NCBI GenBank assembly: GCA_946543465.1
Contig: CAMNLR010000104.1
Span: 1 to 42,110, forward strand
From: CAG-791 sp002390025
Lineage (GTDB): Bacteria > Bacillota > Clostridia > Lachnospirales > Lachnospiraceae
Length of the DNA stretch: 42,110 nt
Direction of reading: 5' to 3'
Part shown: positions 19,579 to 28,221 of the stretch, in pieces
Layout: each line of letters opens with the position of its first letter
Position numbering within the stretch: the first letter of the stretch is position 1
Notes under the pieces: generated by a model
Database searches by the model: none
Seen by the model: the letters and a program-made list of their open reading frames with translations, nothing else
Told to the model about the DNA's origin: nothing
Made by a program: the position numbers and the translations under genes

Positions 19579-19603
19579 GTGACTTGACTAATTTTTATTT
19601 GGT

Positions 19604-20036
19604 AGTGGTGATCTTTGTAAAAAATCATCAATAGGTCACTCTCTTCTTGTGTGGGCATGGGTGATCTTCTTCTCTCGCAGCTACTATATCGCTTTGCTTT
19701 TTTGCGGCAGTGGTGACCTTTTCATCTAATCTTCCGTGGGTCGCTTCCTGGTTGGCGAGGAAGTGGTGATTTCTCGCTGCCGCAGCTGCTATATCGCTAC
19801 GCTTTTTTGCGGCAGTAGTGATCTTTTCGAGAAATCTTCGCCCAGTCGCTGAACTGGTTGGTGAGACAGTGGTGATTTCCCGCTCTTTGGTGATCTCCTA
19901 CTTTGGCAGCCGCTATATCGCTACACTTTTTTCGCGGCAGTAGTGATCTTTTCGAGAAATCTTCGCCCGGTCGCTTCCTGGATGGCCGGGCAGTGATGAT
20001 CTTTGCAGGAAATCATCAATAGGTCACTCTCTTCTT
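19604..20036 (-). repeat. Composite ~105-bp repeat array A
   Basis: Read on the minus strand there are about three units with this order: GATCACCACTGCC, CGCCAACCAG..AGCGACC, GGCGAAGATTT, GATCACTACTGCCGC, AAAAAAGCGTAGCGATATAG. The array is bracketed by an exact 27-base direct repeat (19622-19648 and 20010-20036, containing CATCAATAGGTCACTCTCTT). The same unit occurs in opposite orientation at 29830-30180. It sits between the recO terminator and the glyS promoter, so it is probably outside both transcripts. Confidence 0.85.
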
Positions 20037-20069
20037 ACATGAGCATGAGTGGCTTCTCAAGAAGACAAT

Positions 20070-20116
20070 GAAAAAGCACAGTGTGTCGGACAATTACGCC
20101 GGCACGTTGTGCTTTA
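20070..20116 (-). terminator. Terminator after recO
   Basis: AAAGCACA and TGTGCTTT arms with an interior GTG/CAC pairing (one two-base internal loop) are followed by TTTTTC on the minus strand. Confidence 0.8.
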
Positions 20117-20133
20117 TTATCTCTTTTTCATGA

Positions 20134-20790
20134 TTAGCTTAACAAGGTTTTCAGGATCTCCAGGCTCTCGAATTTGTGGTTGAGGCTGCGTTCCATGGAA
20201 ACAGCTGCGATGTGTTCCAGTTCCAGGAGGACCGAATCATTAACAGCGAAGGTATAAAGAGTTTTGAGCGGGGAGCGCATGATGTGGCTGACGGCCTGCA
20301 GTGCGGCAGGCGAGAAGCCATCTGCTTCCCGCGGCGGAAGAAACTCACCTTCCAGGATCAGGGTCCGGATTTCAAAGACGGCGCGGACCAGGGGACGGGA
20401 AATCCTGCCTGATTCGAGTGCTTTGAAGGACTGATAGGCCAGCAGGAGGAGGGCTGCTTCGTCATTGTTTTCGCGGGTGATATAACGCAGGATTTCTGTA
20501 AAATAGGAGGCGTATAAAGTCGCCTCCATATCTTCCCTGAGTTTATCGAAAAAAGTATGCAGTTTTGCCTCGACGAGCACGTTGGAGTTCCGCCCTTCTC
20601 GGATTCGGTAGGTGCCAAAGCAGAATGGCAGCGAAACCGCCATCACGGGACTTCCCGGCCTGCGCGCACCGCGGGCGAAGCAGGAAATCTTCCCTCTCTC
20701 CCGGGTGAGCAGGACAACTCTCCGGTCATATTCGCCGACAGGCGTACTCCCCAGGACCAGGGCCGTGAGGCTTAACAAATCATCATTCAT
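20134..20790 (-). CDS. recO: DNA repair protein RecO
   Basis: RecO helps load RecA onto SSB-coated gaps in the RecFOR pathway. The 218-aa protein has the N-terminal OB fold (LTALVLGSTPVGEYDRRVVL, RGKISCFARGARRPGSP, FGTYRIREG) and a helical C-terminal domain. The family norm is about 240-250 aa, and the C-terminal CxxC zinc motif of many RecO proteins is absent. It follows era as in most Clostridia. The spacer to era consists of repeats of the era tail, and the ribosome site before the ATG is weak, so translation may be low. Confidence 0.9.
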   Translation of the reverse strand: MNDDLLSLTALVLGSTPVGEYDRRVVLLTRERGKISCFARGARRPGSPVMAVSLPFCFGTYRIREGRNSNVLVEAKLHTFFDKLREDMEATLYASYFTEILRYITRENNDEAALLLLAYQSFKALESGRISRPLVRAVFEIRTLILEGEFLPPREADGFSPAALQAVSHIMRSPLKTLYTFAVNDSVLLELEHIAAVSMERSLNHKFESLEILKTLLS

Positions 20791-20810
20791 ATCTCAAATA
20801 TGTATTACTG

Positions 20811-20945
20811 CCTTCTTTCGTCGCAATGGAAGGAGGGAATCTATACATTACAGCTCTCTCTTGTCGCCTCTCGTCGCAGACAAAGGAGCGTATCTACTAT
20901 ATTATAGCTTTCTTTCGTCGTAGCCGAAGGAGCGCATCTGAGTAT
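20811..20945 (-). repeat. Three degenerate copies of the era 3' end
   Basis: On the minus strand the pattern CGCTCCTTyGkCTrCGACGArAG..AGCTrTAATrTA recurs. It is first the end of era (Arg-Ser-Phe-Gly-Tyr-Asp-Glu-Arg-Lys-Leu-stop), then two diverged copies at about 20844-20897 and 20811-20843. Confidence 0.8.
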
Positions 20946-21867
20946 CGTCGTCCTTCCAGTCGCGGCGGACTTTGACCCAGAGTTTGAGGTTGACCTGGCA
21001 CTGGAGCATGTTTTCAATATCCTTGCGCGCGTCGGTGCCGATCTTGCGGAGCATTTCGCCGCCCTTGCCGATGACGATGCGCTTGTGGCCTTCGCGCTCG
21101 CAGATGATGGAGGCATCGATATCGCAGATCTCGCCCTTTCCCTTGCGGGAGCGCATTTTCATGGACTCGATGGTGACTGCGATGCCGTGGGGAACCTCTT
21201 CCTGCAGCAGGCGCAGGGCTTTCTCGCGGATGATCTCGCCGGCGATCTCGCGCTCGGTCTGGGTGGTGACCATATCTTCATCATAGAAAGGCTCGCCGGC
21301 AGGAAGAAGATCAAAGATATCTTTCATGAGCTGGTCGACGCCGTCGCCTGTGCGGGCACTGACCGGGATGATCTCGTGGAAGACGCCTTCATGGGAAAAC
21401 AGGTCGATCACGGGCAGAATCTCAGCTTTTTTGACCTTGTCGATCTTGTTGATGACAACAATGACAGGGGTTTTGACTTCTTTCAGAAGCTCGATGATAG
21501 CCTTGTCCTCATCAGAAAGTTTCTGGCGGGGCTCGACGAGCCAAAGGATCACGTCGACTTCCTTCAGAGTGCCTTTGGCAGCCTTCACCATATAGGCGCC
21601 GAGCTTCGTCCTGCTCTGGTGGATGCCGGGCGTATCCAGGAAGACGATCTGGCCCTCATCGCCGGTATAGATGGTGCGGATCTTGGTCCTTGTCGTCTGC
21701 GGCTTGTAGGAGGTGATCGCAATCTTCTGCCCGATCATGCGGTTCATCAGCGTGGATTTGCCGACATTGGGGCGGCCGATGATGGTTGCAAAACCTGCTT
21801 TTTTAATTGCGGGCGCTGCTGGTTTTTCAGATGTTTCATTCACTTCAATGGAAGTATTATCTGTCAT
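20902..21867 (-). CDS. era: GTPase Era
   Basis: Era is an essential GTPase in 16S rRNA maturation and 30S assembly. The 321-aa protein has G1 GRPNVGKS (31-38), G2 around TTRTKIRT, G3 DTPG, G4 NKID and G5 SARTGDG, followed by a KH RNA-binding domain (about 225-321) with the GXXG loop GKGGE. A ~22-residue Thr/Glu/Pro-rich N-terminal extension precedes the G domain. AAAGGA lies seven bases before the ATG. It precedes recO and follows the M16 peptidase after a 350-base spacer of GGGACGGTTC elements. Confidence 0.97.
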   Translation of the reverse strand: MTDNTSIEVNETSEKPAAPAIKKAGFATIIGRPNVGKSTLMNRMIGQKIAITSYKPQTTRTKIRTIYTGDEGQIVFLDTPGIHQSRTKLGAYMVKAAKGTLKEVDVILWLVEPRQKLSDEDKAIIELLKEVKTPVIVVINKIDKVKKAEILPVIDLFSHEGVFHEIIPVSARTGDGVDQLMKDIFDLLPAGEPFYDEDMVTTQTEREIAGEIIREKALRLLQEEVPHGIAVTIESMKMRSRKGKGEICDIDASIICEREGHKRIVIGKGGEMLRKIGTDARKDIENMLQCQVNLKLWVKVRRDWKDDDTQMRSFGYDERKL

Positions 21868-21885
21868 TTTAATCCTTTCTTAGAT

Positions 21886-22216
21886 TGTCAGGGGGACGGT
21901 TCTTTTGACAACTTGGATACATGGGGACGGTCCTTTTGTTTTATTGGGACGGTTCCGGTAGTCATGGGTCTTGCCATGGGGGTGTTAAGTCTTGTCATAG
22001 GGACGGTTCTTTTGATTGTCATAGGGACGGTTCTTTTGACAACTTGGATGTTATATTGCCATGGGGACGGTTCCATTGACACGTCCACAATGTGTCAATG
22101 GAACCGTCCAAGTGACACTTCGTTACCTGCACGATGTGTCAAAGGAACCGTCCCTGTGACAACCACATGACAACCAAGGAACCGTCCCCATGACAACCTC
22201 CCCGTGACAAGTGTGT
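21886..22216. repeat. Cluster of GGGACGGTTC / GGAACCGTCC elements between M16C peptidase gene and era
   Basis: About nine short copies of GGGACGGTTC (both orientations) bounded by TGTCA/TGACA, for example GTCATGGGGACGGTTCCTTG and its complement. They fill the whole spacer. Adjacent opposite copies can pair into long stems, e.g. about 22060-22110. Confidence 0.9.
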
Positions 22217-22217
22217 C

Positions 22218-25200
22218 TTATACGAGTTTGCTGATCTCGTCGAAGAGGTCGGCGTTTTCGCGGAGTTTGGTGTCGCTGCCGACGACGCAGAGGCAGTTGC
22301 AGTCCATGACGGCGTCGAGGTAGTCGGCGAGGGCGCGGATGTCCGCGGGGGTCGCGTCGAGTACCTGGTCGCGTTCCCTCTGAAGCATCTCATCGGTGAG
22401 ACCGGTGAGGTAGGAACTGAGGGAGTAGCGGCCGTAGACAAAAGGTGTCATGGGCTGGTCGAGGCCGCTGACGGCACCGATGATGTATTTGGTCATAGTG
22501 CGCTCGTCGGCATCGAAGCTGCGGAGGAAGTCCGCGGTATTTTTGAAAGTATCGATCGTGCGGCGCAGGTGAGGGTCGCGGTAAGAAACGAGGAAAGCGT
22601 TTCCTTCGCGGGTGAAGCTGCTCATGCAGCCGTAGGCACCGCCCTCAACGCGGATGCGGTTCCAGAGGTATTCGTAGCCCAGAAGGACGCGCAGTACGCG
22701 GAAAGCTCCGGTGCTGGGGCGCTCAGGAGCGGCGTAACGGCCTGCGCAGCAGACAAACTGGACCTGTCCGGCAGTTGTAAGTCCCTCCCTCTTCCTGACA
22801 GGAACGGGGTCAAAAAACTCGGGCTCTGTCTGCAGGGGCGGATTGAGCCGGCCTGCAAGGTCCTGAACGGCGGCGAGGATCTCGGGGATGTCCTCTTCGC
22901 TGGCGGTGCAGTCGAAGGTGAGGTTGTCCACGCGGAAGATCATGGCTGCCATCTCCTGGAGGAGCTTGCAGAGGTCTTGGATCGATTCCGGAGAATTGCA
23001 GGTTTGATCGAGTGTGCAGTAGGCTTCGAGGCCCGCGACCATATCCATGATGACACCGGCCTTGGTGAGGTAGGACATGGAGTGCTGTGCGGCAGTGGCG
23101 TGTCCCGCAGAGGCCATGCCTGCACGCATGCCGGCACGCTCTTCTTCGAGAACTTCGAGGATCCGCGCGGGCATGTTGTAGTTGGTGGTCATGAGGATCT
23201 CATGGATCAGGCTCAGCGCATCCTTCAGGTTCTTGTGAAGTGTCTTGACACTGACTTCGAAGGTGAGGCGATAGCCGTGCCTGGGCGCGGATTCCTTAGG
23301 ACCGTACCAGTTGTAACCGCTCACAAGGCCGTTGATTCCGCCGGTGGAGATATTGATCTCATGGCCCAGGGAAGCATAGCTGTGGGACTCAGTGTCGAGA
23401 ACGCTGAAAAGTGTTTTAAAAATACCCAGGCAGCGGATGTATTTTTCCGGAAGTTCACGGATATCAAAAAGGAAGGACATGTAGTCGATCCGGTTGGTGA
23501 ACTGGGGATGGGTAACTGCGGTAAAGGTGGTTTCCTGCGCGGCAAGATTACTTTGCACCGCTGCGCAAACAGTGTTCTGAGCTGCATCCCCGGCGGGACC
23601 GCGATTCGCGGCCTTGAGAGTCTGTACCTGATTGAGCAGGGGGACTGCCTTGCGGGTCAGATCCTCGCGGCGGAGCATGGGGATTTTGTTTTTGTCTTCT
23701 TCCGAGTCCTCGGACTGCTGCCAGGCGCGCAGGGCGGCGAGCTCATCGACGATCTGCTGCCTCTGTTCGGGGGTGAGGCTGTCGGCGAAGGCCTTCATGC
23801 GCCCTCGCATTTCTTCGTCCAGGCGGTCGGAAAGGCCCTGTTCGGGATCCAGGACGATGACCGCGCAGTGAGGGTTGTCCAGGAAGCACTCATGGATGAG
23901 TTTTTCAAAAAATCCCTTGCCCTTCTGCTCGCGGAGAAAGTCAAAGTACTCTCCGATTCCCAGGCCGATGAAAGGCTTTGTGTCATCGTAGAGCCAGGAG
24001 TCGAGGGCGTTGAGGCCGTAGACCAGTCCCCTGGAATAGGAGCCGAAGTCCGCCTCGCGATAGCGGAATTCATAGAGATTGATGCCGGCTTCCAGGGCGC
24101 GGGGATCGATCCCCTCCTCGGCGATTTTTGCCAGAGTATCGCGGATGGTGGACACGAACTCGTCCTTGCGATCGGGATCGGTGTATTTTGACACGATTGA
24201 ATAAAAAGGCTGGCGGATGCCCGACTCAAACATGGTGTAAACATCTTCGCCCAGGCCCTTGTCACGGAGCGCCTTGCGGACAGGGGCACCCTCGGCATCA
24301 CAGAGGGCGTAGTTGAGGATCTTGATGGCCACAATCCGGCCGACGTCCAGGCTGTCGGGAAGAACGGCAAGGTTCCAGGACAGGTAGGACTTGCCCGCGG
24401 GGTCCTCTTCGGGGAGGATGGAGTACTTGCAGTGCGCTTCCACGGGCGCATCAAAAGCAGGCTCCGCGGGAATCGAGGAGTCAATCTCCAGGCGGTCAAA
24501 CCTGGACAGATAGTTCTCGTCGATCCAGGTCAGACGCTCGGCCATGTCCATGTCGCCGTAGAGATAGATGTAGCTATTGGAAGGATGATAATAACGGCGG
24601 TGGAAATCCAGATAGTACTCATAGGTCAGGTCAGGAATGTTGACCGGATCGCCGCCGGACTCATGCTGATAGGGCGTATGGGGATAGAGAACCGCATTGA
24701 TCTCCCGCCCCAGGATGTCATCCGCCTGAGACAGGGCGCCCTTCATCTCGTTGTATACGACACCGTTGACCGTGATCTCACTGTCGGCGCTGTCCGCCTC
24801 ATAATGCCAACCCTCCTGGCGGAAAATATTCTGTTCTTTATAAATATTGGGATAAAAAACCGCATCCATATAGACGTGCATGAGGTTTTTGAAATCCTGC
24901 TCATTGCAGCTCGCGACCGGATAGACCGTCTTGTCCGGATAAGTCATCGCGTTCAGGAAGGTGTTCAGCGAACCCTTGGCGAGCTCTATAAAAGGATCCT
25001 TGACCGGGAAGTCCCTGGAACCGCACAGTACAGTGTGCTCAATGATGTGCGCCACACCCGTGGAATCCTCCGGAGGAGTGCGGAAAGCAATATAAAAGAC
25101 CTTGTTGCTGTCATTTTTCGGCAGCAGCGCTACGCGCGCACCCGTCTTTTTGTGCCTGAGCAGCCAGCTGTCGCTGTCCACATCCGGCAGGAACTCATGC

Positions 25201-25280
25201 GCAATGACCTCGTAAGCCGAAAGGGCTTCAATACCGGTCTTGCTGTCAACAGAAGCTGTATTTTCATGGATCAATTCCAT
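22218..25280 (-). CDS. M16C metallopeptidase, presequence-protease (PreP/Cym1) family
   Basis: A 1020-aa zinc peptidase that degrades short unstructured peptides in a closed chamber; no signal peptide, so cytoplasmic. The inverted zinc motif is intact: His78-Ile-Ile-Glu81-His82 in GVAHIIEHTVLCGS, with downstream GSLNTFLNAMTYPDKTVYPVAS typical of the PreP branch. Four M16 domains fit the length, with the linker region containing EQRQQIVDELAALRAWQQ. AAGGAG is twelve bases before the ATG. It lies between a pseudo-receiver SARP regulator and era, separated from each by 330-420 bases of GGGACGGTTC repeats. Substrates are unknown. Confidence 0.95.
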   Translation of the reverse strand: MELIHENTASVDSKTGIEALSAYEVIAHEFLPDVDSDSWLLRHKKTGARVALLPKNDSNKVFYIAFRTPPEDSTGVAHIIEHTVLCGSRDFPVKDPFIELAKGSLNTFLNAMTYPDKTVYPVASCNEQDFKNLMHVYMDAVFYPNIYKEQNIFRQEGWHYEADSADSEITVNGVVYNEMKGALSQADDILGREINAVLYPHTPYQHESGGDPVNIPDLTYEYYLDFHRRYYHPSNSYIYLYGDMDMAERLTWIDENYLSRFDRLEIDSSIPAEPAFDAPVEAHCKYSILPEEDPAGKSYLSWNLAVLPDSLDVGRIVAIKILNYALCDAEGAPVRKALRDKGLGEDVYTMFESGIRQPFYSIVSKYTDPDRKDEFVSTIRDTLAKIAEEGIDPRALEAGINLYEFRYREADFGSYSRGLVYGLNALDSWLYDDTKPFIGLGIGEYFDFLREQKGKGFFEKLIHECFLDNPHCAVIVLDPEQGLSDRLDEEMRGRMKAFADSLTPEQRQQIVDELAALRAWQQSEDSEEDKNKIPMLRREDLTRKAVPLLNQVQTLKAANRGPAGDAAQNTVCAAVQSNLAAQETTFTAVTHPQFTNRIDYMSFLFDIRELPEKYIRCLGIFKTLFSVLDTESHSYASLGHEINISTGGINGLVSGYNWYGPKESAPRHGYRLTFEVSVKTLHKNLKDALSLIHEILMTTNYNMPARILEVLEEERAGMRAGMASAGHATAAQHSMSYLTKAGVIMDMVAGLEAYCTLDQTCNSPESIQDLCKLLQEMAAMIFRVDNLTFDCTASEEDIPEILAAVQDLAGRLNPPLQTEPEFFDPVPVRKREGLTTAGQVQFVCCAGRYAAPERPSTGAFRVLRVLLGYEYLWNRIRVEGGAYGCMSSFTREGNAFLVSYRDPHLRRTIDTFKNTADFLRSFDADERTMTKYIIGAVSGLDQPMTPFVYGRYSLSSYLTGLTDEMLQRERDQVLDATPADIRALADYLDAVMDCNCLCVVGSDTKLRENADLFDEISKLV

Positions 25281-25314
25281 TTATAGTTCTTTCTCCTTTT
25301 CTATTAATATCGAG

Positions 25315-25703
25315 TGTCAGGGTTGTCAGGGGGACGGTTCCTCTGACAATCGAGGGGGTTGTCAGGGGGACGGTTCCTCTGACAATCGAGGTGTCACCGG
25401 GACGGTTCCTTTGACAATCGAATACCAAGGTGTCACCGGGACGGTTCCTTCGAGTGTCATGGGGACGGTTCCTTTGACACTCTTTGACAATCGAGTACCA
25501 TGTGTCATCAGAAGTGTCACAGGGACGGTTCTTCTGACAATCGAGAACCTGGTGTCATCGTGCCGGTTCCTCTGACTATTTGGGTGTCGGTAAGTTGTCA
25601 GCGGAACCCGTCCCCGTGACAAAGTTGTCAGCGGAACCGTCCCCGTGACAACCCCAGGACATCCCCGGAAAAAAGTTGTCAATGGAACCGTCCCCCTGAC
25701 ACT
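25315..25703. repeat. Large cluster of GGGACGGTTC elements before the M16C gene
   Basis: At least ten tandem copies of (TGTCA)xGGGACGGTTCCTyTGACAATCGAG, mostly one orientation from 25320 to 25580 and the opposite from 25600 to 25700. It is the longest block of this family in the window and covers the whole spacer. Confidence 0.92.
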
Positions 25704-26513
25704 TTATTCGTCCTCCATGGCGTAGCTGATCTCGTCGAGTTCGGCGTGGACGAATTCGGCCCAGCTGTACTGGTTCATGTAGTCGCCCATATAGGAGTAG
25801 CGGGACTCCTTTTTCTTCTCCAGCCAGTCGTAGAGGTCGCACTCGATGGCATCGGCGGCGATGGCCATGCTTCCGCGCTGCTTGAGGATGATGCCGGTGA
25901 GTTTGAGGCGGGTCATGGTGTTCTGCAGATCCTGGCGGAGGTTGCTGAGGTAGGAGCCCTTCTTCTCGGGGTCTCCGTCATCTTCCCAGAGGGAGGCGAT
26001 GATCTCGCCGTTGGTGGTCTGGGCGCCCCGGTTGTTGACCAACAGGGCGACGACCTCTTTGGTGCGTGTATATTTGAATGCGACGGGCTTTCCGTCTACA
26101 AAAAATTCAAAGTTTCCGAAGGTCTGGGCAAAGACGCGCTTGTGGCTGTTTTTGCCGACGGGGTGGCGGAGATCATCAAGCTCTTCTTTCATGCGGTCGG
26201 TCTCCGCGGGCTTGAGAATATAGCCGCTGGCGTGGAGCTTGAGGGCATCGTAGCCGTGTTCGGGACTGTCCGTAAAATAGATCAGGTTGATCTGGGGATT
26301 GAGATCCCTGAGGTACTGGCCCAGAAGAAGGCCATCCAGCTCGGGCATATCGGTCTCCAGAAAGGCGATATCAATCATCTTCTTTCTGGCTGCGGCGAGT
26401 GCGGTCAGGCTGCTCTCATGGGTCAAAATCTCTGCTTCGGGAAGGAGGGCTCCGATGTCTTCTTTGGTCTTTTTCAGTAATTTTTTATCTGTGTCTACAA
26501 GGAGAATCCTCAT
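25704..26513 (-). CDS. Receiver-like protein with SARP/BTAD-type winged helix; acceptor Asp replaced by Glu
   Basis: A 269-aa protein with an N-terminal CheY-like domain (1-120) and a C-terminal OmpR/SARP-like winged helix starting at about 133 (FGNFEFFVDGKPVAFKYTRT) with a bacterial-transcriptional-activator-like helical end. In the receiver, Asp7 and Lys in YILKPAE are kept, but the phospho-acceptor position in AFLETDMPELDG is Glu53 rather than Asp. It therefore probably does not respond to phosphorylation and may be locked or respond otherwise. Its ATG overlaps the TAA of the preceding 163-aa gene (TAATG), so the two are translationally coupled. Regulatory targets are unknown. Confidence 0.85.
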   Translation of the reverse strand: MRILLVDTDKKLLKKTKEDIGALLPEAEILTHESSLTALAAARKKMIDIAFLETDMPELDGLLLGQYLRDLNPQINLIYFTDSPEHGYDALKLHASGYILKPAETDRMKEELDDLRHPVGKNSHKRVFAQTFGNFEFFVDGKPVAFKYTRTKEVVALLVNNRGAQTTNGEIIASLWEDDGDPEKKGSYLSNLRQDLQNTMTRLKLTGIILKQRGSMAIAADAIECDLYDWLEKKKESRYSYMGDYMNQYSWAEFVHAELDEISYAMEDE

Positions 26514-27004
26514 TACATCAAACCTCCCACGTGAATCTTCCTGAAATGCTGGTGTTCGCGCTGTTCTCTGGTCATGTGGAGCGGATCGAGCTCGCCGACA
26601 AGGAGCATGTCCGCATCATTGACCGCCGCGTCGTGTAAGGGGCCTGCCTTGAGATCGGCGATGACAAGCGCGGCAAAGCGGTCATAATTGTCATCATCGA
26701 TGATCGGGAAATGATGCTGCATGCGGTACCAGTGCTGGGGATCGAAACTGGCGCTTCCCAGATAGAGGCGGTCAGCCGTCTTCTCGACCTCTTCGGGACC
26801 GGCGGGCTTGCCGGGCACGGCGCCAACATCTTCACAAAAAAGCATGGCATAGACACGCAGGATTCTGTTGCGGATCGTGTCCCTCACGCCCTCTCTCTCA
26901 ATCTCCGTATCCATTACCTTATAATAATAGTCCTGTGCCTTTTCGGACTTTTCGAAATTAATGATCGCATCATAAAATTCGCGGTTAATCAGTGAATAGG
27001 TCAT
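26513..27004 (-). CDS. Uncharacterised 163-aa protein coupled to the SARP regulator
   Basis: I do not recognise a family. The start is taken at the ATG at 27002-27004 (MTYSLINREF), ten bases after AGGAG; a longer frame from 27130 runs through repeat DNA and is unlikely. The protein is soluble, without signal peptide or membrane segment, helix-rich at the N-terminus and containing several His (QHWYRMQHHFPIIDDDNYDRF). Its stop overlaps the start of the receiver-like regulator, suggesting a partner in the same process. Confidence 0.75.
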   Translation of the reverse strand: MTYSLINREFYDAIINFEKSEKAQDYYYKVMDTEIEREGVRDTIRNRILRVYAMLFCEDVGAVPGKPAGPEEVEKTADRLYLGSASFDPQHWYRMQHHFPIIDDDNYDRFAALVIADLKAGPLHDAAVNDADMLLVGELDPLHMTREQREHQHFRKIHVGGLM

Positions 27005-27059
27005 CGTATCTTTTCTCCTGTTATTTGCTGTGTTACCAGAGATATGAGTCATCTCAGGA

Positions 27060-27182
27060 CACCATTTGGGACGCGTGATGGGACGCGAAGGACGGTGCTG
27101 GGATACTATGGACGGTTCTGATTGTCCCATTTAGTAAACAATCTATTTAAATGGGACAGTAAGAACCGTCCATAGTGTCCCA
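27060..27182. repeat. GGGACGGTTC palindrome between phosphatase gene and the 163-aa gene
   Basis: A long inverted repeat, ATGGACGGTTCTGATTGTCCC and GGGACAGTAAGAACCGTCCAT, with an A/T loop, preceded by degenerate GGGACGCG copies from about 27060. Confidence 0.9.
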
Positions 27183-27190
27183 CCTCGCTG

Positions 27191-27877
27191 CTAAAGTGAA
27201 CTGAAGAGCGTATAGTTTCCATCTTCCACGACCATGGCGGTCAGTTTCCCTTCCTTGCCGCAGCCGGTGTCGATACAGATCACGCCGAACTCTGGGAGGG
27301 GGCGCCGCCTGCCGTAGGCGAGCTCCTCGGCGTGCTTGCCATCGCCCGAAAACCAGTAGGGCTGCTCGAGGGCGATGTGACCGGTGATGGTCAGAAAACC
27401 GCTGTATGCATTTCGCGTGACGACAGAATGGTCATGGATCAGCGTGTAATTGTCATTGGCCTCGACGGGCTCGACCTTTACGCCGGCATGTACACACTGG
27501 AAGCGGTCCGTCTTGTAGTAGAGCGTTGCATGCTCTTCCAGCCAGGGAACAGCATCCTGCATCTTCTCTCCGTGACTGCTGAAAGACTTGACCGTATTCC
27601 TCTTGCCCACGCGGATCCAGACAAGATTGTCCATAAAGGACATGTCCTTGCGCATCAGATAGTCCTCGTGATTGCCGCGGAGCAGGATAAAGCGGTCGCC
27701 AAAGCTGTCCGCCAGCTCCTTTACAGTCTGAAAAACCTCCCACGAATCAGGGCCGCGGTCGAACAGGTCTCCCAACAGAATGATTTTGTCTGTTTCAGGA
27801 TCCGGCCGCAGTTTATTCAGCAAGGAATGTAATTGGTCATCGCATCCATGAATGTCGCCGATCACAAATGTTTTCAA
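27191..27877 (-). CDS. Calcineurin-like Ser/Thr protein phosphatase (PP2A/bacteriophage-lambda type)
   Basis: A 228-aa metallophosphoesterase. The metal-binding motifs of the PPP family are all present: GDIHGC (7-12), GDLFDRGPDS (36-45) and RGNHED (67-72), with later histidines in HAGV and TGHI. The best start is the TTG at 27875-27877 (MKTFVIGDIHG), seven bases after AAAGGAAG; the longer reading from 27982 would be encoded by a direct repeat. It is a possible protein phosphatase or diadenosine-polyphosphate hydrolase. It follows the S26-type peptidase, with its own promoter in between. Confidence 0.9.
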   Translation of the reverse strand: MKTFVIGDIHGCDDQLHSLLNKLRPDPETDKIILLGDLFDRGPDSWEVFQTVKELADSFGDRFILLRGNHEDYLMRKDMSFMDNLVWIRVGKRNTVKSFSSHGEKMQDAVPWLEEHATLYYKTDRFQCVHAGVKVEPVEANDNYTLIHDHSVVTRNAYSGFLTITGHIALEQPYWFSGDGKHAEELAYGRRRPLPEFGVICIDTGCGKEGKLTAMVVEDGNYTLFSSL

Positions 27878-27904
27878 AATACAGCTTCCTTTCAGCCAAA
27901 TATC

Positions 27905-27956
27905 TTCTTTCTCTTTACCAATGAAAATAATATTTCTCTTTACCAATGAAAATAAT
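27905..27956 (-). repeat. 24-25-bp tandem duplication in the phosphatase leader
   Basis: Two adjacent copies of TTTCTCTTTACCAATGAAAATAATA. They lie 30 bases upstream of the TTG start. Confidence 0.9.
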
Positions 27957-28080
27957 ACTGAGGTACTAATCTGTGAGATCATCTAATTTATAATGCTGCG
28001 TGATGATCTTTAGTATCGATCCTGCGAAAAATACTTTTGTATTCATCCTGCGTGTTAATCTTTCGTTACGTCAATTCTTT

Positions 28081-28109
28081 ATTATAGCGTTTTTTTAACG
28101 GTTCTTCCA
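28081..28109 (-). promoter_or_regulatory. Promoter of the phosphatase gene
   Basis: Minus strand TGGAAG, 17 bases, TATAAT within CGCTATAATAAA. The same block with the same spacing precedes the S26 peptidase (28792-28820). The leader downstream (27957-28080) is A/T-rich with degenerate GATTAACACGCAGGAT-like repeats. Confidence 0.65.
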
Positions 28110-28111
28110 CA

Positions 28112-28221
28112 GTATCACTTCTTTCGCAGAACCTGTTTTGTGAACGGCTGCTTGCGCAGACCAGCCTTTTCGCAGAAATGTTTAGAACTCCTACTTGCGC
28201 AGGCCTGTCTTTCGGAGGAAT
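28112..28221 (-). repeat. Degenerate copies of the S26 peptidase gene 3' end
   Basis: Minus strand: the gene end TTCCTCCGAAAGACAGGC.. then CTGCGCAAGTAG is followed by a diverged copy (TTTCTGCGAAAAGGCTGG.. CTGCGCAAGCAG) and a third, truncated one (TTCTGCGAAAGAAG). Period about 44 bases. The third copy adjoins the phosphatase promoter. Confidence 0.78.

Noticed and set aside
22569..24191. 540-codon plus-strand frame opposite the M16C gene
   Set aside because: Antisense to a gene with an intact HIIEH motif; no independent support.
27005..27130. N-terminal extension of the 163-aa protein
   Set aside because: It would be translated from a GGGACGGTTC palindrome; a good AGGAG site supports the later ATG.
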